The notes under the pieces are model-generated. The model did not search any database. It worked only from the letters and a program-made list of their open reading frames with translations, and was not told where the DNA came from. Positions 15,050-24,489 of a stretch of 64,000 bases of DNA are shown in pieces. This DNA comes from Acanthosepion esculentum (lineage: Eukaryota > Mollusca > Cephalopoda > Sepiida > Sepiidae). The stretch spans positions 146,939,258 through 147,003,257 of the forward strand of contig OZ038478.1 in the NCBI GenBank assembly GCA_964036315.1. The letters run 5' to 3'. Positions within the stretch are counted from its first letter, which is position 1; each line of letters begins with the position of its first letter. The translations under genes and the position numbers were made by a program.

Positions 15050-15600
15050 TTTGGTGAATCCTTCTTTGGAGGGCACGAAGTCGGCCAGTCTTTTTCTATA
15101 AGTTTTAAGAAGTCTCTGACAATAGTAAACATCATTTTTGACTATTCTACTTGGCAAAACTACCAGAATTGTTTGATTTTACTTGGATTTCTTGCATGTA
15201 CTGCCTTCTTTAAGTTGAATCATAGGATTTCAATTGGATATAGATCAGGAATATGACTAGGCTATTCCAAGAATTGAAATCCAACTTTCAAACCGATAGA
15301 AATATACTTTTTTTCAAAATTGCTTGGTCTCTTGCAGACACCATTTTGCCGCCAGTACATAATATTTTCTCTGTTGCTGCTGCAGGAATGCACCACCAAA
15401 TCAAGATGTTGTTACTACCAGATATTTAAATTCTTCTCTTAAAAATTCATATTAGGTACTCACCAGACATACCGCCTATACTACCACGCAAAAAGTACTA
15501 GTTTGGTCTCATCCAACAATAAGACATTTTGCCAGAAGGTTTCTAGCTTCTTAATATTAACTTTGGTATGGTTGAGCTGAGATTGTGTTTTTCATAAGTA
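15050..15600 (-). pseudogene. Tc1-like transposase, C-terminal catalytic part (decayed)
   Basis: Minus-strand translation across frames shows an LLLDETKLVLF segment around the first catalytic aspartate, then an NNILIWWC-IPAA block (the usual VWGCF region). Near 15220-15260 there is a degenerate PSHIPDLYPIE, matching the SPDLNPIE motif that carries the last catalytic acidic residue. Frameshifts and stops make it a pseudogene. It belongs with the N-terminal piece at 19090-19480; the 32-bp array lies between them, just before the first catalytic segment. Confidence 0.7.
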
Positions 15601-15614
15601 GTGGCTATTTCTAG

Positions 15615-18600
15615 TCATTCTGTCAAGAAGGACGGCTTCGTTGAAGGCATTGTTTCATGAAGAACGGCATCGTTGTAGACATTGTTCCATGAAGAACGGC
15701 ATTGTTGTAGACATTGTTCCATGAAAAACGGCCTCGTTGCAGGCATTGTTTCATGAAGAACGGTATCATTGTAGGCATTGTTCCATGAAGAACGACATCG
15801 TTGTAGGCATTGTTCCATGAAGAACGGCATCGTTGTAGGCATTGTTTCATGAAGAACGGCATCGTTGTAGGCATTATTCCATGAAGAACGGCATCGTTGT
15901 AGACATTGTTCCATGAAGAACGGCATCGCTGCAGACAATATTCCATGAAGAACGGCATCGTTGTAGGCATTGTTCCATGAAGAACGGCGTCGCTGTAGAC
16001 ATTTTTTCATGATGAACGGCACCGTTGTAGGCATTGTTCCATGAAGAACGGCATCGTCGCAGGTATTGTATCATGAAGAACGGTATCGTTGTAGGCATTG
16101 TTCCATGAAGAACGGCATCGTTGTATGCATTGTTCCATGAAGAACGGCATCTTTTTAGACATTATTTCATGAAGAACGGCATCGTTGCAGGCATTGTTTC
16201 ACGCGGAACGGCATCGTTGTAGGCATTGTTTCATGAAGAACGGCATCGTTGTAAACATTGTTCCATGAAGAACGGCATCGTTGCAGGCATTTTTCCCTGA
16301 AGAACGGCATCGCTGCAGACAATGTTCCATGAAGAACGGCATCGTTGTAGGCATTGTTCCATGAAGAACGGCGTCGCTGTAGACATTTTTTCATGAAGAA
16401 CGGCACCGTTGTAGGCATTGTTCCATGAAGAACGGCATCGTCGCAGGCATTGTATCTTGAAGAACGGCATCGTAGTAGGCATTGTTCCATGAAGAACGGC
16501 ATCGTTGTATGCATTGTTCCATGAAGAACGGCATCATTGTAGGCATTGTTTCACGAGGAACGGCATCGTTGTAGGCATTGTTCCTTGAAGAACGGCATCC
16601 TTGTAGGCATTGTTCCATGAAGAACGGCATCGTTGTAGACATTGTTTCATGAAGAACGGCATCGTTTTAGGCAATGTTTCATGAAGAACGGCAGCGTTGT
16701 TGGCATTGTTCCATGAAGAACGACATCGTTGTAAACATTGTTCCAAGAAGAACGACATCGTTGTAGGCATTGTTCCATGAAGAACGGCATCGTTGTAGAC
16801 ATTGTTTCATGAAGAAAAGTATCGTTGTAGGCATTTTTCCATGTTGAACGGCATCATTGTTGACATTGTTTCATGAAGAACGGCATCGTTGTAGACATTT
16901 TTCAATGAAGAACGGCATCGTTGTAGACATTTTCCCATGAAGAACGGCATCGTTGTAGACATTGTTCCATCAAGAACGGCATCGTTGTAGACATTGTTCC
17001 ATGAAGAACGGCATCGTTGTAGACATTGTTCCATGAATAACGGCATCGGTGTAGACATTATTCCATGAAGAACGGTATCGTTGTAGGCATTGTTCCATGA
17101 AGGATTGTTTCGTTGTAAGCATTGTTCAATGAAGAACGGCATCGTTAGAGGTATTGTTTCATGAAAAACGGCATCGTTGTAGGAATTTTTTCATGAAGAA
17201 CGATATCGGTGTAGACATTGTTCCATGACGAACGGCATCGTTGTAGGCATTGTTCCATGAAGAATGGCATCGTTGTAGGCATTGTTCCATGAAGAACGAC
17301 ATCGTTGTAGACATTGTTCCATGAAGAATGGCATCGTTGTAGGCATTGTCTCATGAATGACGGCATCGTTGTAGGCATTGTTCCATGAAGAACGGCATCG
17401 TTGTAGGCATTGTTCCATGAAGAACGACATCGTTTTAGGCATTGTTCCATGAAGAACGACATCGTTGTAGGCATTGTTTCATGAAGAACGGCATCGTTGT
17501 ACACATTGTTCCATGAAGAACGGCATCGTTGTAGGCATTTTTCCATGAAGAACGGCATCGTTGTAGACATTGTTCCATGAAGAACGGCATCGATGTAGGC
17601 GTTGTTCCATGAAGAACGACATCGTTGTAGACATTGTTTCATGACGGACGGCGTCGTTGTAGGCATTGCTCCATGATGAACGTCATCATTGTAGGCATTT
17701 TTCCATGAAGAACGGCATCGTTGTAGACATTGTTTCATGACGGACGGCGTCGTTGTAGGCATTGCTCCATGAAGGACGGCATCGTTGTAGGCATTGTTCC
17801 ATGAAGAACGGCATCGTTGGGGGTATTGTTTCATGAAGAACGGCATCGCTGTAGCCATTGTTTCATGAAGAACGGCATCGTTGTAGGCATTGTTTCATGA
17901 AGAACGGCATCGTTGTAGACATTGTTCCATGAAGGACGGCATTGTTGTAGACATTGTTCCATGAAGACCGGCATCGTTGTAGACATTGTTCCATGAAGAA
18001 CGGCATCATTGTAGGCATTGTTCCATGAAGGACGGCATCATTGTAGGCATTGTTTCACGAGGAACGGCATCGTTGTAGGCATTGTTCCATGAAGAACAGC
18101 ATCGTTGGAGGTATTGTTTCATGAAGAACGGCATCATTGTAGACATGGTTCGATGAAAAACGGCATCGTTGTACGCATTGTTTCATGATGAACAGCATCG
18201 TTGTAGACATTGTTCCATGAAGAAGGGCATCGATGCAGGCATTGTTTCATGAAGAACGGCATCGTTGTAAACATTGTTCCATGAAGAACGGCATCGTTGT
18301 AGACATTGTTTCATGAAGAACGGCATCGTTTTAGGCATTGTTTCATGAAGAACAGCATTGTTGTAGATATTGTTCCATGAAGAACGGCATCGTTGTAGGA
18401 ATTTTTCCATGAAGAACGGCATCGTTGTAGTCATTGTTCCATGAAGAACGGCAACGTTGTAGGCATTGTTCCATGAAGAACGACATCGTTGTAAACATTG
18501 TTCCAAGAAGAACGACATCGTTGTAGGCATTGTTCCATGAAGAACGGCATCGTTGTAGACATTTTTTCATGAAGAAAGGAATCGTTGTAGGCATTTTCCA

Positions 18601-19010
18601 TGTAGAACGGCATCATTGTTGACATTGTTTCATGAAGAACGGCATCGTTGTAGCCATTTTTCCATGAAGAACGGCATCGTTGTAGACATTTTCCCATGAA
18701 GAACGGCATCGTTGTAGACATTGTTCCATGAAGAACGACATCGTTTTAGGCTTTGTTCCATGACGAACGGCATCGTTGTAGACATTTTTCCATGAAGAAC
18801 GGCATCCTTGTAGACTTTTTTTCATGAAGAACGGCATCGTTGCAGGATTTTTTTCTTGAAGAACGGCATCCTTGCAGGCATTGTTCCATGAAGAACGGAA
18901 TCGTTGTAGGCATTGTTCCATGAAGAAGTGCATCGTTGTAAACATTGTTCCATGAAGAACCGCATCGTTTCAGGCATTGTTTAATGAAAAACGGCATCGT
19001 TCACGTTTCC
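15615..19010. repeat. 32-bp minisatellite, about 105 units, inside a Tc1-like transposon
   Basis: Units of TTCCATGAAGAACGGCATCG plus TTGTAGGCATTG repeat with scattered substitutions and almost no indels. Higher-order repetition is visible: a variant block near 16034 recurs 384 bp (12 units) on, and the TTCCAAGAAG variant at 16741 recurs at 18501, exactly 1760 bp (55 units). On the minus strand the unit has no stop in any frame. Because 32 is not divisible by three, all three frames give the same 32-residue periodic peptide in permuted form (key words QCLQRCRSSWNNAYNDAVLHG). The longest open run is 237 codons at 17145-17858. This is most likely a by-product of base composition, not a gene. Confidence 0.95.
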
Positions 19011-19089
19011 TCGCACTGTATACATATGCATATTGATTCCAAATTGACCAGGGAGCATTAGAGAAGAGCAAAGATCAAAGCAAGATTTG

Positions 19090-19480
19090 ACATGGCTTGT
19101 TGAACTAGAGGACTACTTAAGCTTGCAGTTATTTTTCGTGGACAGCCATATCTTGACAGCTATACCGCCATATGAATGGTCTTACATTTATAAATAATTT
19201 GTCGCACAATGGATGTGTACATTCCAAATCATTTTTAAAGCCTTCTCCATCATGGATGTAGCTTCCATTATGCGATTTCTTAAGACTAAGGAAGTTCTTT
19301 TGTTCTTGGAATAATTAAAAGAACACTTTAACTGAACGCCTTTGCGTACACAATTTGTCATATTGATTGACTGTAGTATAAATATCTTACCAAACAAATG
19401 AACACATGTTATTTTCATTTTTACACGTGTACAAAAATTATTTGCTATGGCAACTGTGCAAAACAAAAATACAGTTTTCA
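19090..19480 (-). pseudogene. Tc1-like transposase, N-terminal HTH part (decayed)
   Basis: Minus-strand translation gives a short PRKITAS motif near 19105-19130, matching the GRPRKIT linker between the two HTH units of Tc1 transposases. Upstream of it is a helical stretch around LVLRNRIMEATSMMEKALKMIW. Stops occur between the pieces. Its position between the right inverted repeat and the minisatellite is as expected for the amino-terminal half of the same transposase. Confidence 0.5.
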
Positions 19481-19657
19481 AATATAAATGTTCACTGACT
19501 TTTGCACATCTTAATTTGAATTAAGATTTTTATTTCAGTTTTATAAAAAACATAATTTAATAAAAGTTTTTCTTAATGAATATAAAGTTTAATTAAGATT
19601 TGCTGATTAGAAAATTTTTCTTAATATTAACCTCGGAGCTCACTTACATTTGTGCAG

Positions 19658-19658
<1 letters not shown>

Positions 19659-19750
<92 letters not shown>
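19659..19750. repeat. (CT)n then (TA)n microsatellite
   Basis: About 20 bp of CT dinucleotides run directly into about 70 bp of TA. It abuts the right end of the Tc1-like element and the start of the gypsy integrase scrap. Confidence 0.95.
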
Positions 19751-19751
<1 letters not shown>

Positions 19752-19753
<2 letters not shown>

Positions 19754-19880
19754 ACAGGATGCTGTATCAGTAGACCCACCTTTGAATTTTGTATGGCTCT
19801 CTTAAAAGTATCCACAAAACTCTCTGCCTGGCCTTTGCTTCTAGGGTGATAAGGGGCAATTGTTATGTGCTCTACCACAG
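19752..19880 (-). pseudogene. Ty3/gypsy integrase fragment (third gypsy copy)
   Basis: The minus strand encodes VEHITIAPYHPRSKGQAESF, the conserved integrase core around the final catalytic glutamate (usual form PYHPRSNGxAE), followed by VDTFKRAI. Only about 40 residues survive. The upstream side changes into Tx1-like LINE sequence near 19886 and the downstream side into (TA)n. It differs from the two larger gypsy elements here (KGQAE versus NGLAE), so it is probably another family. Confidence 0.8.
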
Positions 19881-19885
19881 GTAGC

Positions 19886-20273
19886 TTACCACCCGGGTAG
19901 AAGGACAATTAAGAGCCCACGACTACATCTCCCTCTCTGAGTGGGCGCATAAACCGCAACGACTCGAAACGAACCACTTTTCACGGCAATATCGGCTACA
20001 ATCAAACGGTCTTCGGAATCGACATGGACAATGTCCACCTTCGCATCCAGGGTACGGCTAACCACTAAAGAAAACCTTCTGGCATGTTGATCCGCGAATG
20101 CTGAATAGACAACAAAATCGTTAGATAGCACACATCCATCGACGTTGCAAACAGTGTATGTCTCGGATCGAGGCGACATTCATTACGAACGACAAGAGGT
20201 CACGGAAGAGGGGAGCAGCCTTACCCCTATCCTTCAAGCCCTTCGCATTCAGGCTGGTTATCTTGATTGTCAT
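19886..20273 (-). pseudogene. Tx1/L1-like LINE ORF2, N-terminal APE endonuclease fragment
   Basis: ORF2 would start at ATG 20273-20271 with MTIKITSLNAKGLKD, the first conserved strand of the APE/exonuclease-III fold (usual SLNVNGLR). After a frameshift near 20170 the frame reads DGCVLSNDFVVYSAF, then ADIAVKSGSFRVVAVYAP, a typical later strand of the same fold. The sequence stops at about 19886 against gypsy integrase, so the rest of the endonuclease and all of the RT are absent. Its ATG overlaps the ORF1 stop as ATGA, a usual arrangement for a reinitiating second ORF. Confidence 0.75.
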
Positions 20274-20900
20274 CTTTTAATGAAATGAGAAAAATAAGAG
20301 TTAACCTCTTCACATCCCGTGTGGAAATCTGCTTTGCTAAGGACTCCGGCGGATTGTCTTAGGCTCCCTGTCCCCAACTCTGACGTCATCCGTTCTTCCA
20401 GGACAATTCCGCCGACGTCCGTGGGAAAGGTTAGATTATCTGACCTATAGAATGATGGATGGAGTAACACATGAACCTTCCCAGCACAAAAATGCCTTAA
20501 TTTTTTCAAACGCGGGGATTCCAATTCAAACATCCTAATCTTAGGAAATGTTTCTTTGGCTTCAACAAGGTGACTCCAAACTTTGAGGTAGCTCCCAGTG
20601 TCCTTTCCCCATTTAATAACACCTGGAGCATTTGGGAAATTCCGGGTGTCCTCAACAGACCTCCCATCTACTGTAGACATCTTAAATAGAAGGCCTAATA
20701 GGGCCTTCTTTTGGTTGGAAAGGCGCTTTTTAAATTCATCCCTGTTCCCTTTACAAGTCGTATCTGAGCCGGGGAACAATTTTTTCTTTTTCTCTTTGGA
20801 AGGGAGAGGAGATGAAAAATTGGACGTGTGGTGCGTGTAGATGCCGAACTGAGAGAAAAAGGTGGATGGAGAGGAGGATAGAGCACGGGAAGGAGAAGAA
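20270..20900 (-). pseudogene. Tx1-like LINE ORF1, C-terminal part
   Basis: An uninterrupted minus-strand frame of about 169 residues ends at TGA 20272-20270 and overlaps the ORF2 start by ATGA. It contains SRLKKL-like basic segments, VHVLLHPSFYRSDNLTFPTD, and a C-terminal hydrophobic/aromatic end. Upstream the frame continues as a basic, Pro/Ser-rich region (LPKRKRKNCSP) toward about 20886. I do not recognise a named domain. The assignment rests on position directly before an APE-type ORF2 and on length. Role by family: nucleic-acid-binding partner of ORF2 in the LINE RNP. Confidence 0.55.
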
Positions 20901-21440
20901 GGGGGCTCCTTGCTTTGGTTACTTTAACAGCTTTTTTAGGGGATGCAGAGACTGATAGAGGCCTAGTTTGTCCATAACCTTTTCCGCCCTACTACGCCTG
21001 AAGAGCGATTGAGATGTCGCGTCTTCCTCTTCTTCTTCCTCTCTGTTCCTCTTCAAGGACGTTGCACGAGGTGGAGGTATTTTGTGAACCTCCATTGGTG
21101 TGTCAAATTACTGTTGCTTTCTTTGTTTTGTTGCTGTTGGTCGTTGTTGCAGTTGTTGTTTTTCTGGCTGTTTTTGTTTTTCACCTTGTACCACCCTTGA
21201 CTGCTCCCGTCCCAAAGATTGATTAGCGTTCATTACATAGGTTAACTGAATTTTGCTCTATGAAGATGATATCCACTTGCCAAATTGATAGTGACTCCTT
21301 TCGGCTATAGGAGCCCTTTCTCTGATGTAAAAGGTTCTATTCCTGTTGAGAGGAACAATATTTCGTTTGGATACTTCGATATAGACGGGTTATTAATTTC
21401 ACTGTTTGAGAAAATTATAAAGCAAAAACACTTACATCAA
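20901..21440. other. Probable continuation of LINE ORF1 or flank; nothing firm
   Basis: The minus strand up to about 20980 stays rich in Ser/Pro/Lys codons (SVSASPKKAVKVTKARS), consistent with a disordered ORF1 N-terminus. Beyond that I see TTG/TTC-rich sequence near 21110-21190 with low-complexity frames, and no motif I recognise. Confidence 0.4.
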
Positions 21441-21447
21441 ATCAAAC

Positions 21448-22490
21448 ATGTGTACGGAAATGCTGACAGCCATAGATGACTTTGGCATAAATAAGATCAC
21501 CGAAATAACAAATGAAATCTACAACAGCGGAAATATACCGAAAGACTTCAGCAGATCTATCTTCATAGCTATGCCTAAGAAACCATGCGCAAACGAATGC
21601 GGACTCCACCAAACAATAAGAATGAGCCACATCACAAAACTCCCCATCCGTATTCTGATGAATAGAGCGCACAGCAGAATCAGGCGAGGGATAGGACAAG
21701 AACAGTGCGTATTCGTTAAAGATACTGGAAAAAGGAACGCGATATTCATGCTCAGAATGTTATCAGAGAGAGCGATACAAATGCAGAAGGGCGTGTACCT
21801 ATGTTTTATAGACTACGCAAAAAACTTCGACAAGGTACGCGACAAGGTACGCGACAAGGATCTGCTGTAACTGCTCAGGAACACTGATATATTCGGGAAA
21901 GATAATCAAGAATATATACTGCTAGCAAACTGCATGCATACGCATAAGGAACAAGTTCAGCGAATATACAAATATAGAAAGGGGTGTAAAGCAAGGATGC
22001 GTCTTCTCACCCGACCTGTTCAACCTATACAGCAAGGCAATTCGGAGAGAATTGGAAAGCCTACCACAATTGCGGCCATAATCTTAACATAAGATACGCA
22101 GATGACATAGTAATTGTTATGGGATCTTACCTATAACGACAGAGTGAACTCTTGCTAACACTATAAATATTGCGCCTCTCAAGAGAGAGGGACGAGACGG
22201 AATAGAGTCGAGCCAATAGTAGTTCACTCCAAACCAGACTAAGAGTCATGCCTTTCACATCTTGTATTATTATTTCGTGTAATATATCTTTGTTATTTCT
22301 ACTCTTGTGTTCGTGTTGTTCTTCCTTGTTTCTAACATTGGACTATAACAGTAATGATAGCAGACACGGAAAAGAAATTACAAAATCTCCTACAAATACA
22401 AATACAGAAGGTAGCAGAGGAGAATGAGAAGAAGGGAGTAGGCATAAACTACAAGAAGACAGAATGCATGGCCATCAGCAAAAGTATGTA
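21448..22490 (+). pseudogene. APE-type LINE reverse transcriptase fragment (RTE-like), split by a solo LTR
   Basis: The frame 21448-21870 contains IPKDFSRSIFIAMPKKPCA, then VYLCFIDYAKNFDKV, RT motif A with its catalytic aspartate. Other frames then give NIERGVKQGCVFSPDLFNLY (motif B) and NLNIRYADDIV (motif C, YADD) up to 22114. The reading resumes after the LTR at 22351 with IADTEKKLQNLL and INYKKTECMAISK. A 12-bp internal duplication produces KVRDKVRDK after motif A. Frameshifts lie between motifs A and B. RTE-like is my best clade guess; a related jockey-type lineage is possible. The 3' end dissolves into (TA)n/(AAT)n. Confidence 0.8.
22110..22355 (+). mobile_element. Solo LTR with 5-bp target-site duplication
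   Basis: 22115-22350 (236 bp) starts TGTTATGGG and ends TATAACA. GTAAT flanks it on both sides (22110-22114 and 22351-22355). Removing the insert and one GTAAT restores the RT reading across YADD and into the next conserved block. A TATA-like CACTATAAATATT near 22160 suggests plus orientation. It is not similar to the other LTRs in the window, so it is a separate family. Confidence 0.9.
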
Positions 22491-22494
22491 TATA

Positions 22495-22536
<42 letters not shown>

Positions 22537-22550
22537 GCATATATATATAG

Positions 22551-22602
<52 letters not shown>

Positions 22603-22640
22603 TTTACATATAAAAATATTATATATATAAATAATGTCTG
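22495..22640. repeat. (TA)n and (AAT)n microsatellites
   Basis: TA repeats at about 22499-22534 and an AAT tract at about 22556-22602 follow the end of the RTE-like fragment. Such tails are usual at the 3' ends of some LINEs, so this may be the original tail. Confidence 0.9.
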
Positions 22641-22740
22641 ACACCAAATTAGTTATGTTTCAATCCTGGCTTGAGGCATTCGGAAGTCTAGTCGCACTGA
22701 GGATCTGTGATACAGGGAAACAGTAATGTCTGTGAATGAC

Positions 22741-22934
22741 ATAAATAATATAAATATATATTGTGTGTATTTAGGCAGCATTTTTTCATTAATGCATGTT
22801 TCATTAAATAATATAGACAAGTTTCAAAATAAAAAAAATAAAAATATTATATAAATAATATATATTGTGCGTGTGTATTTAGCAGCATTTTTTCATTAAT
22901 GCATGATTCATTAAATAATATAGACAAGTTTTGT
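22741..22934. repeat. Direct duplication of about 85 bp
   Basis: A block containing ATATATTGTG, then GCAGCATTTTTTCATTAATG and ATTAAATAATATAGACAAGT, occurs at 22741-22827 and again at 22850-22934, about 109 bp apart. The copies differ by a few bases. The intervening DNA is A-rich. No coding potential is apparent. Confidence 0.8.
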
Positions 22935-23089
22935 CTATTTATTTTAAGCAAATTCCTTTCGTATCGTCTCATAAGCTTAATAACATTATCATTGAAAGAC
23001 GATAGAAAATCACCATGTTAATACATTTTAATCCTATTTAATCTTTCAGCTTACATGAACCACTATCAGAGTACATTACAATAAATTAA

Positions 23090-23615
23090 ATAATACAGGC
23101 ACATAGCAACAATGATAGTGTGTTTTGTTTGCATGGAAGATTCCCAAGCAACTCGAGCATAGGTGCGAAAATCGCACCGCGGCCCATGACATCACACGTG
23201 ACCACGTTAGAGTGAAAACGAGAAGTGTTAAGGATGAGAACCCGTTCGTATAAACCAATGGCTTCTGTTATCAATTATAGGCATTTAAGTATATTTGTGG
23301 AGTTTCATAGTTTATATTGTTCAGGTTAGGTTTCAATTGTTTTATGCATCTAGCTTCAAGAATTTTTAGTTTTTGTTTATTGTTTCATGTTTAAGTATAG
23401 TTGTGCTTTCAACAAGGATTTTTCAGAATTCTGTATGCAGCCAGGAATGTTGTTTTAAATGCCTAAAAATGTTAGAGTTATCATTCAAATGTAGAGTCAA
23501 GCGTCGTGAAAGAGAGTTTGTGGTGTGACCAAAATAAATATTATTTAATCCGTTGGAGATAAAATCTCCCAAAGGGTACTTAAATTTGTAAACTATGTTA
23601 TTTTCTTTTGCAAAT

Positions 23616-23673
<58 letters not shown>

Positions 23674-23720
23674 CTCTAGCTGAACTAATAAAAACGTGCT
23701 GTCTGAGCACCAATCACTGT
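23090..23720 (-). pseudogene. Penelope-like element, GIY-YIG C-terminal region (copy 2, minus strand)
   Basis: The minus frame from about 23600 to 23423 reads NIVYKFKYPLGD, IYFGHTTNSLSRRL and HLNDNSNIFRHLKQHSW. This is the GIY-YIG pattern (VYKF, then Y-x-G ten residues before the arginine). After a stop the translation continues with KILVESTTILK and further degenerate sequence. A (TAGA)n tract at 23617-23672 lies just upstream, and TNLNFATNHYIMRNSDWC before it may be its linker. The intervening stops make it a pseudogene. Confidence 0.65.
23617..23672. repeat. (TAGA)n microsatellite
   Basis: About 14 tetranucleotide units within the minus-strand Penelope-like fragment. Its translations (YLSIYLSI on the minus strand) are low-complexity artefacts. 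Confidence 0.97.
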
Positions 23721-23839
23721 TTCGCATTATGTAATGATTTGTTGCAAAATTCAAATTTGTATTACCAATGGGAGTGATGGCATGTATCGTATAGTATTTC
23801 TCAAATCCGGTTCTTTTCAAAATATTTTATCCAAACAAT

Positions 23840-24460
23840 CAATGTCTTTTCGTCACATTGATAATGCTCTACTTATATGTTACTGATTTATCTGACCTAT
23901 TAGATCAACTAAACAAAGTCGAACACATAATGGAATTTACAGACGAAATGGAAGAAGACCACAATTCTTCAACCATCATAGATATGAAGCAACACCGAAT
24001 TAAGAACTGTTTAAAACTCAGTGTCTAAAAACGACCTAATAAATTTCTATTCCCATCATAACAACAAAATAAAATCCAGCATAATCATCGGATTCTACGT
24101 AAGAAGAGCTCTAAGAATATGCAGCTTGAAGTACATACAAGGAGAGGAAAAATAAGCTGTAAGCATTTTCAAACTTCTACACTAATCTAATTATTTTATA
24201 ATCAAGTCAAAGCAAAAGGCCCGTAAAATATATTACAAAATGTCCCTTCCTGAGATATGCAAATGAATCAAAAAAAGATATTGTCCTGCCGACTAATTCT
24301 ATCAAATCTACAATCGAAAAGAATCTATCTAAACTAAACATAAAAGTTGCTACGACAAATTCCAAAACAATACAAGACTTAATTAATAGAAGATTAATTA
24401 ATACAAGAGTAATTAATAAAAAAACAATATGGTAAAACCTAAAGGAGGACATTACTCCAT
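23840..24460 (+). pseudogene. Penelope-like element, RT C-terminal/linker region (plus strand)
   Basis: Plus-strand frames give LNKVEHIMEFTDEMEEDHNS, then YSHHNNKIKSSIIIGFYVRR followed by ALRICS, then ANESKKDIVLPTNSIKSTI and IKVATTNSKTIQDLINRR. These correspond in order to the region after RT motif C in Penelope-like proteins (FxxExE...LPFLD, then H...K.S...RALRIC, then the linker before GIY-YIG). Several frameshifts and stops occur. It faces away from the minus-strand copy just upstream. It breaks off where the 40-bp minisatellite begins, beyond which a GIY-YIG domain resumes at about 30795. Confidence 0.6.
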
Positions 24461-24489
24461 AGTCTGAAATAACTGCCAGAAAATTACGT

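Larger units (their letters stand above)
14858..19660 (-). mobile_element. Tc1-like DNA transposon, decayed, carrying a 3.4-kb minisatellite
   Basis: The left end reads GTGCTGCGCAAAAGTAA just after a TA dinucleotide. The right end, reverse-complemented, reads GAGCTGCACAAATGTAA. Farther in, both arms share AATCTTAATTAAACT followed by ATTCATTAAG (near 14925-14960 and 19560-19605 reversed), so the inverted repeats are about 100 bp or longer. Between them lie two minus-strand pieces of a Tc1-type transposase separated by the 32-bp array. Family knowledge: Tc1 elements insert at TA and encode about 340 residues with a paired HTH and a DDE catalytic core. This copy is non-functional. The exact boundary bases are uncertain by a few nucleotides. 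Confidence 0.75.

Noticed and set aside
17145..17858. 237-codon repeat protein
   Set aside because: The whole frame is minisatellite, and all three frames are open by virtue of the unit. No start context, signal or unique sequence. Kept as a repeat note only.
20598..21226. Plus-strand frames including an aromatic/hydrophobic 63-70 codon pair
   Set aside because: They lie antisense to the LINE ORF1 region and TTG/TTC-rich DNA; hydrophobicity comes from base composition.
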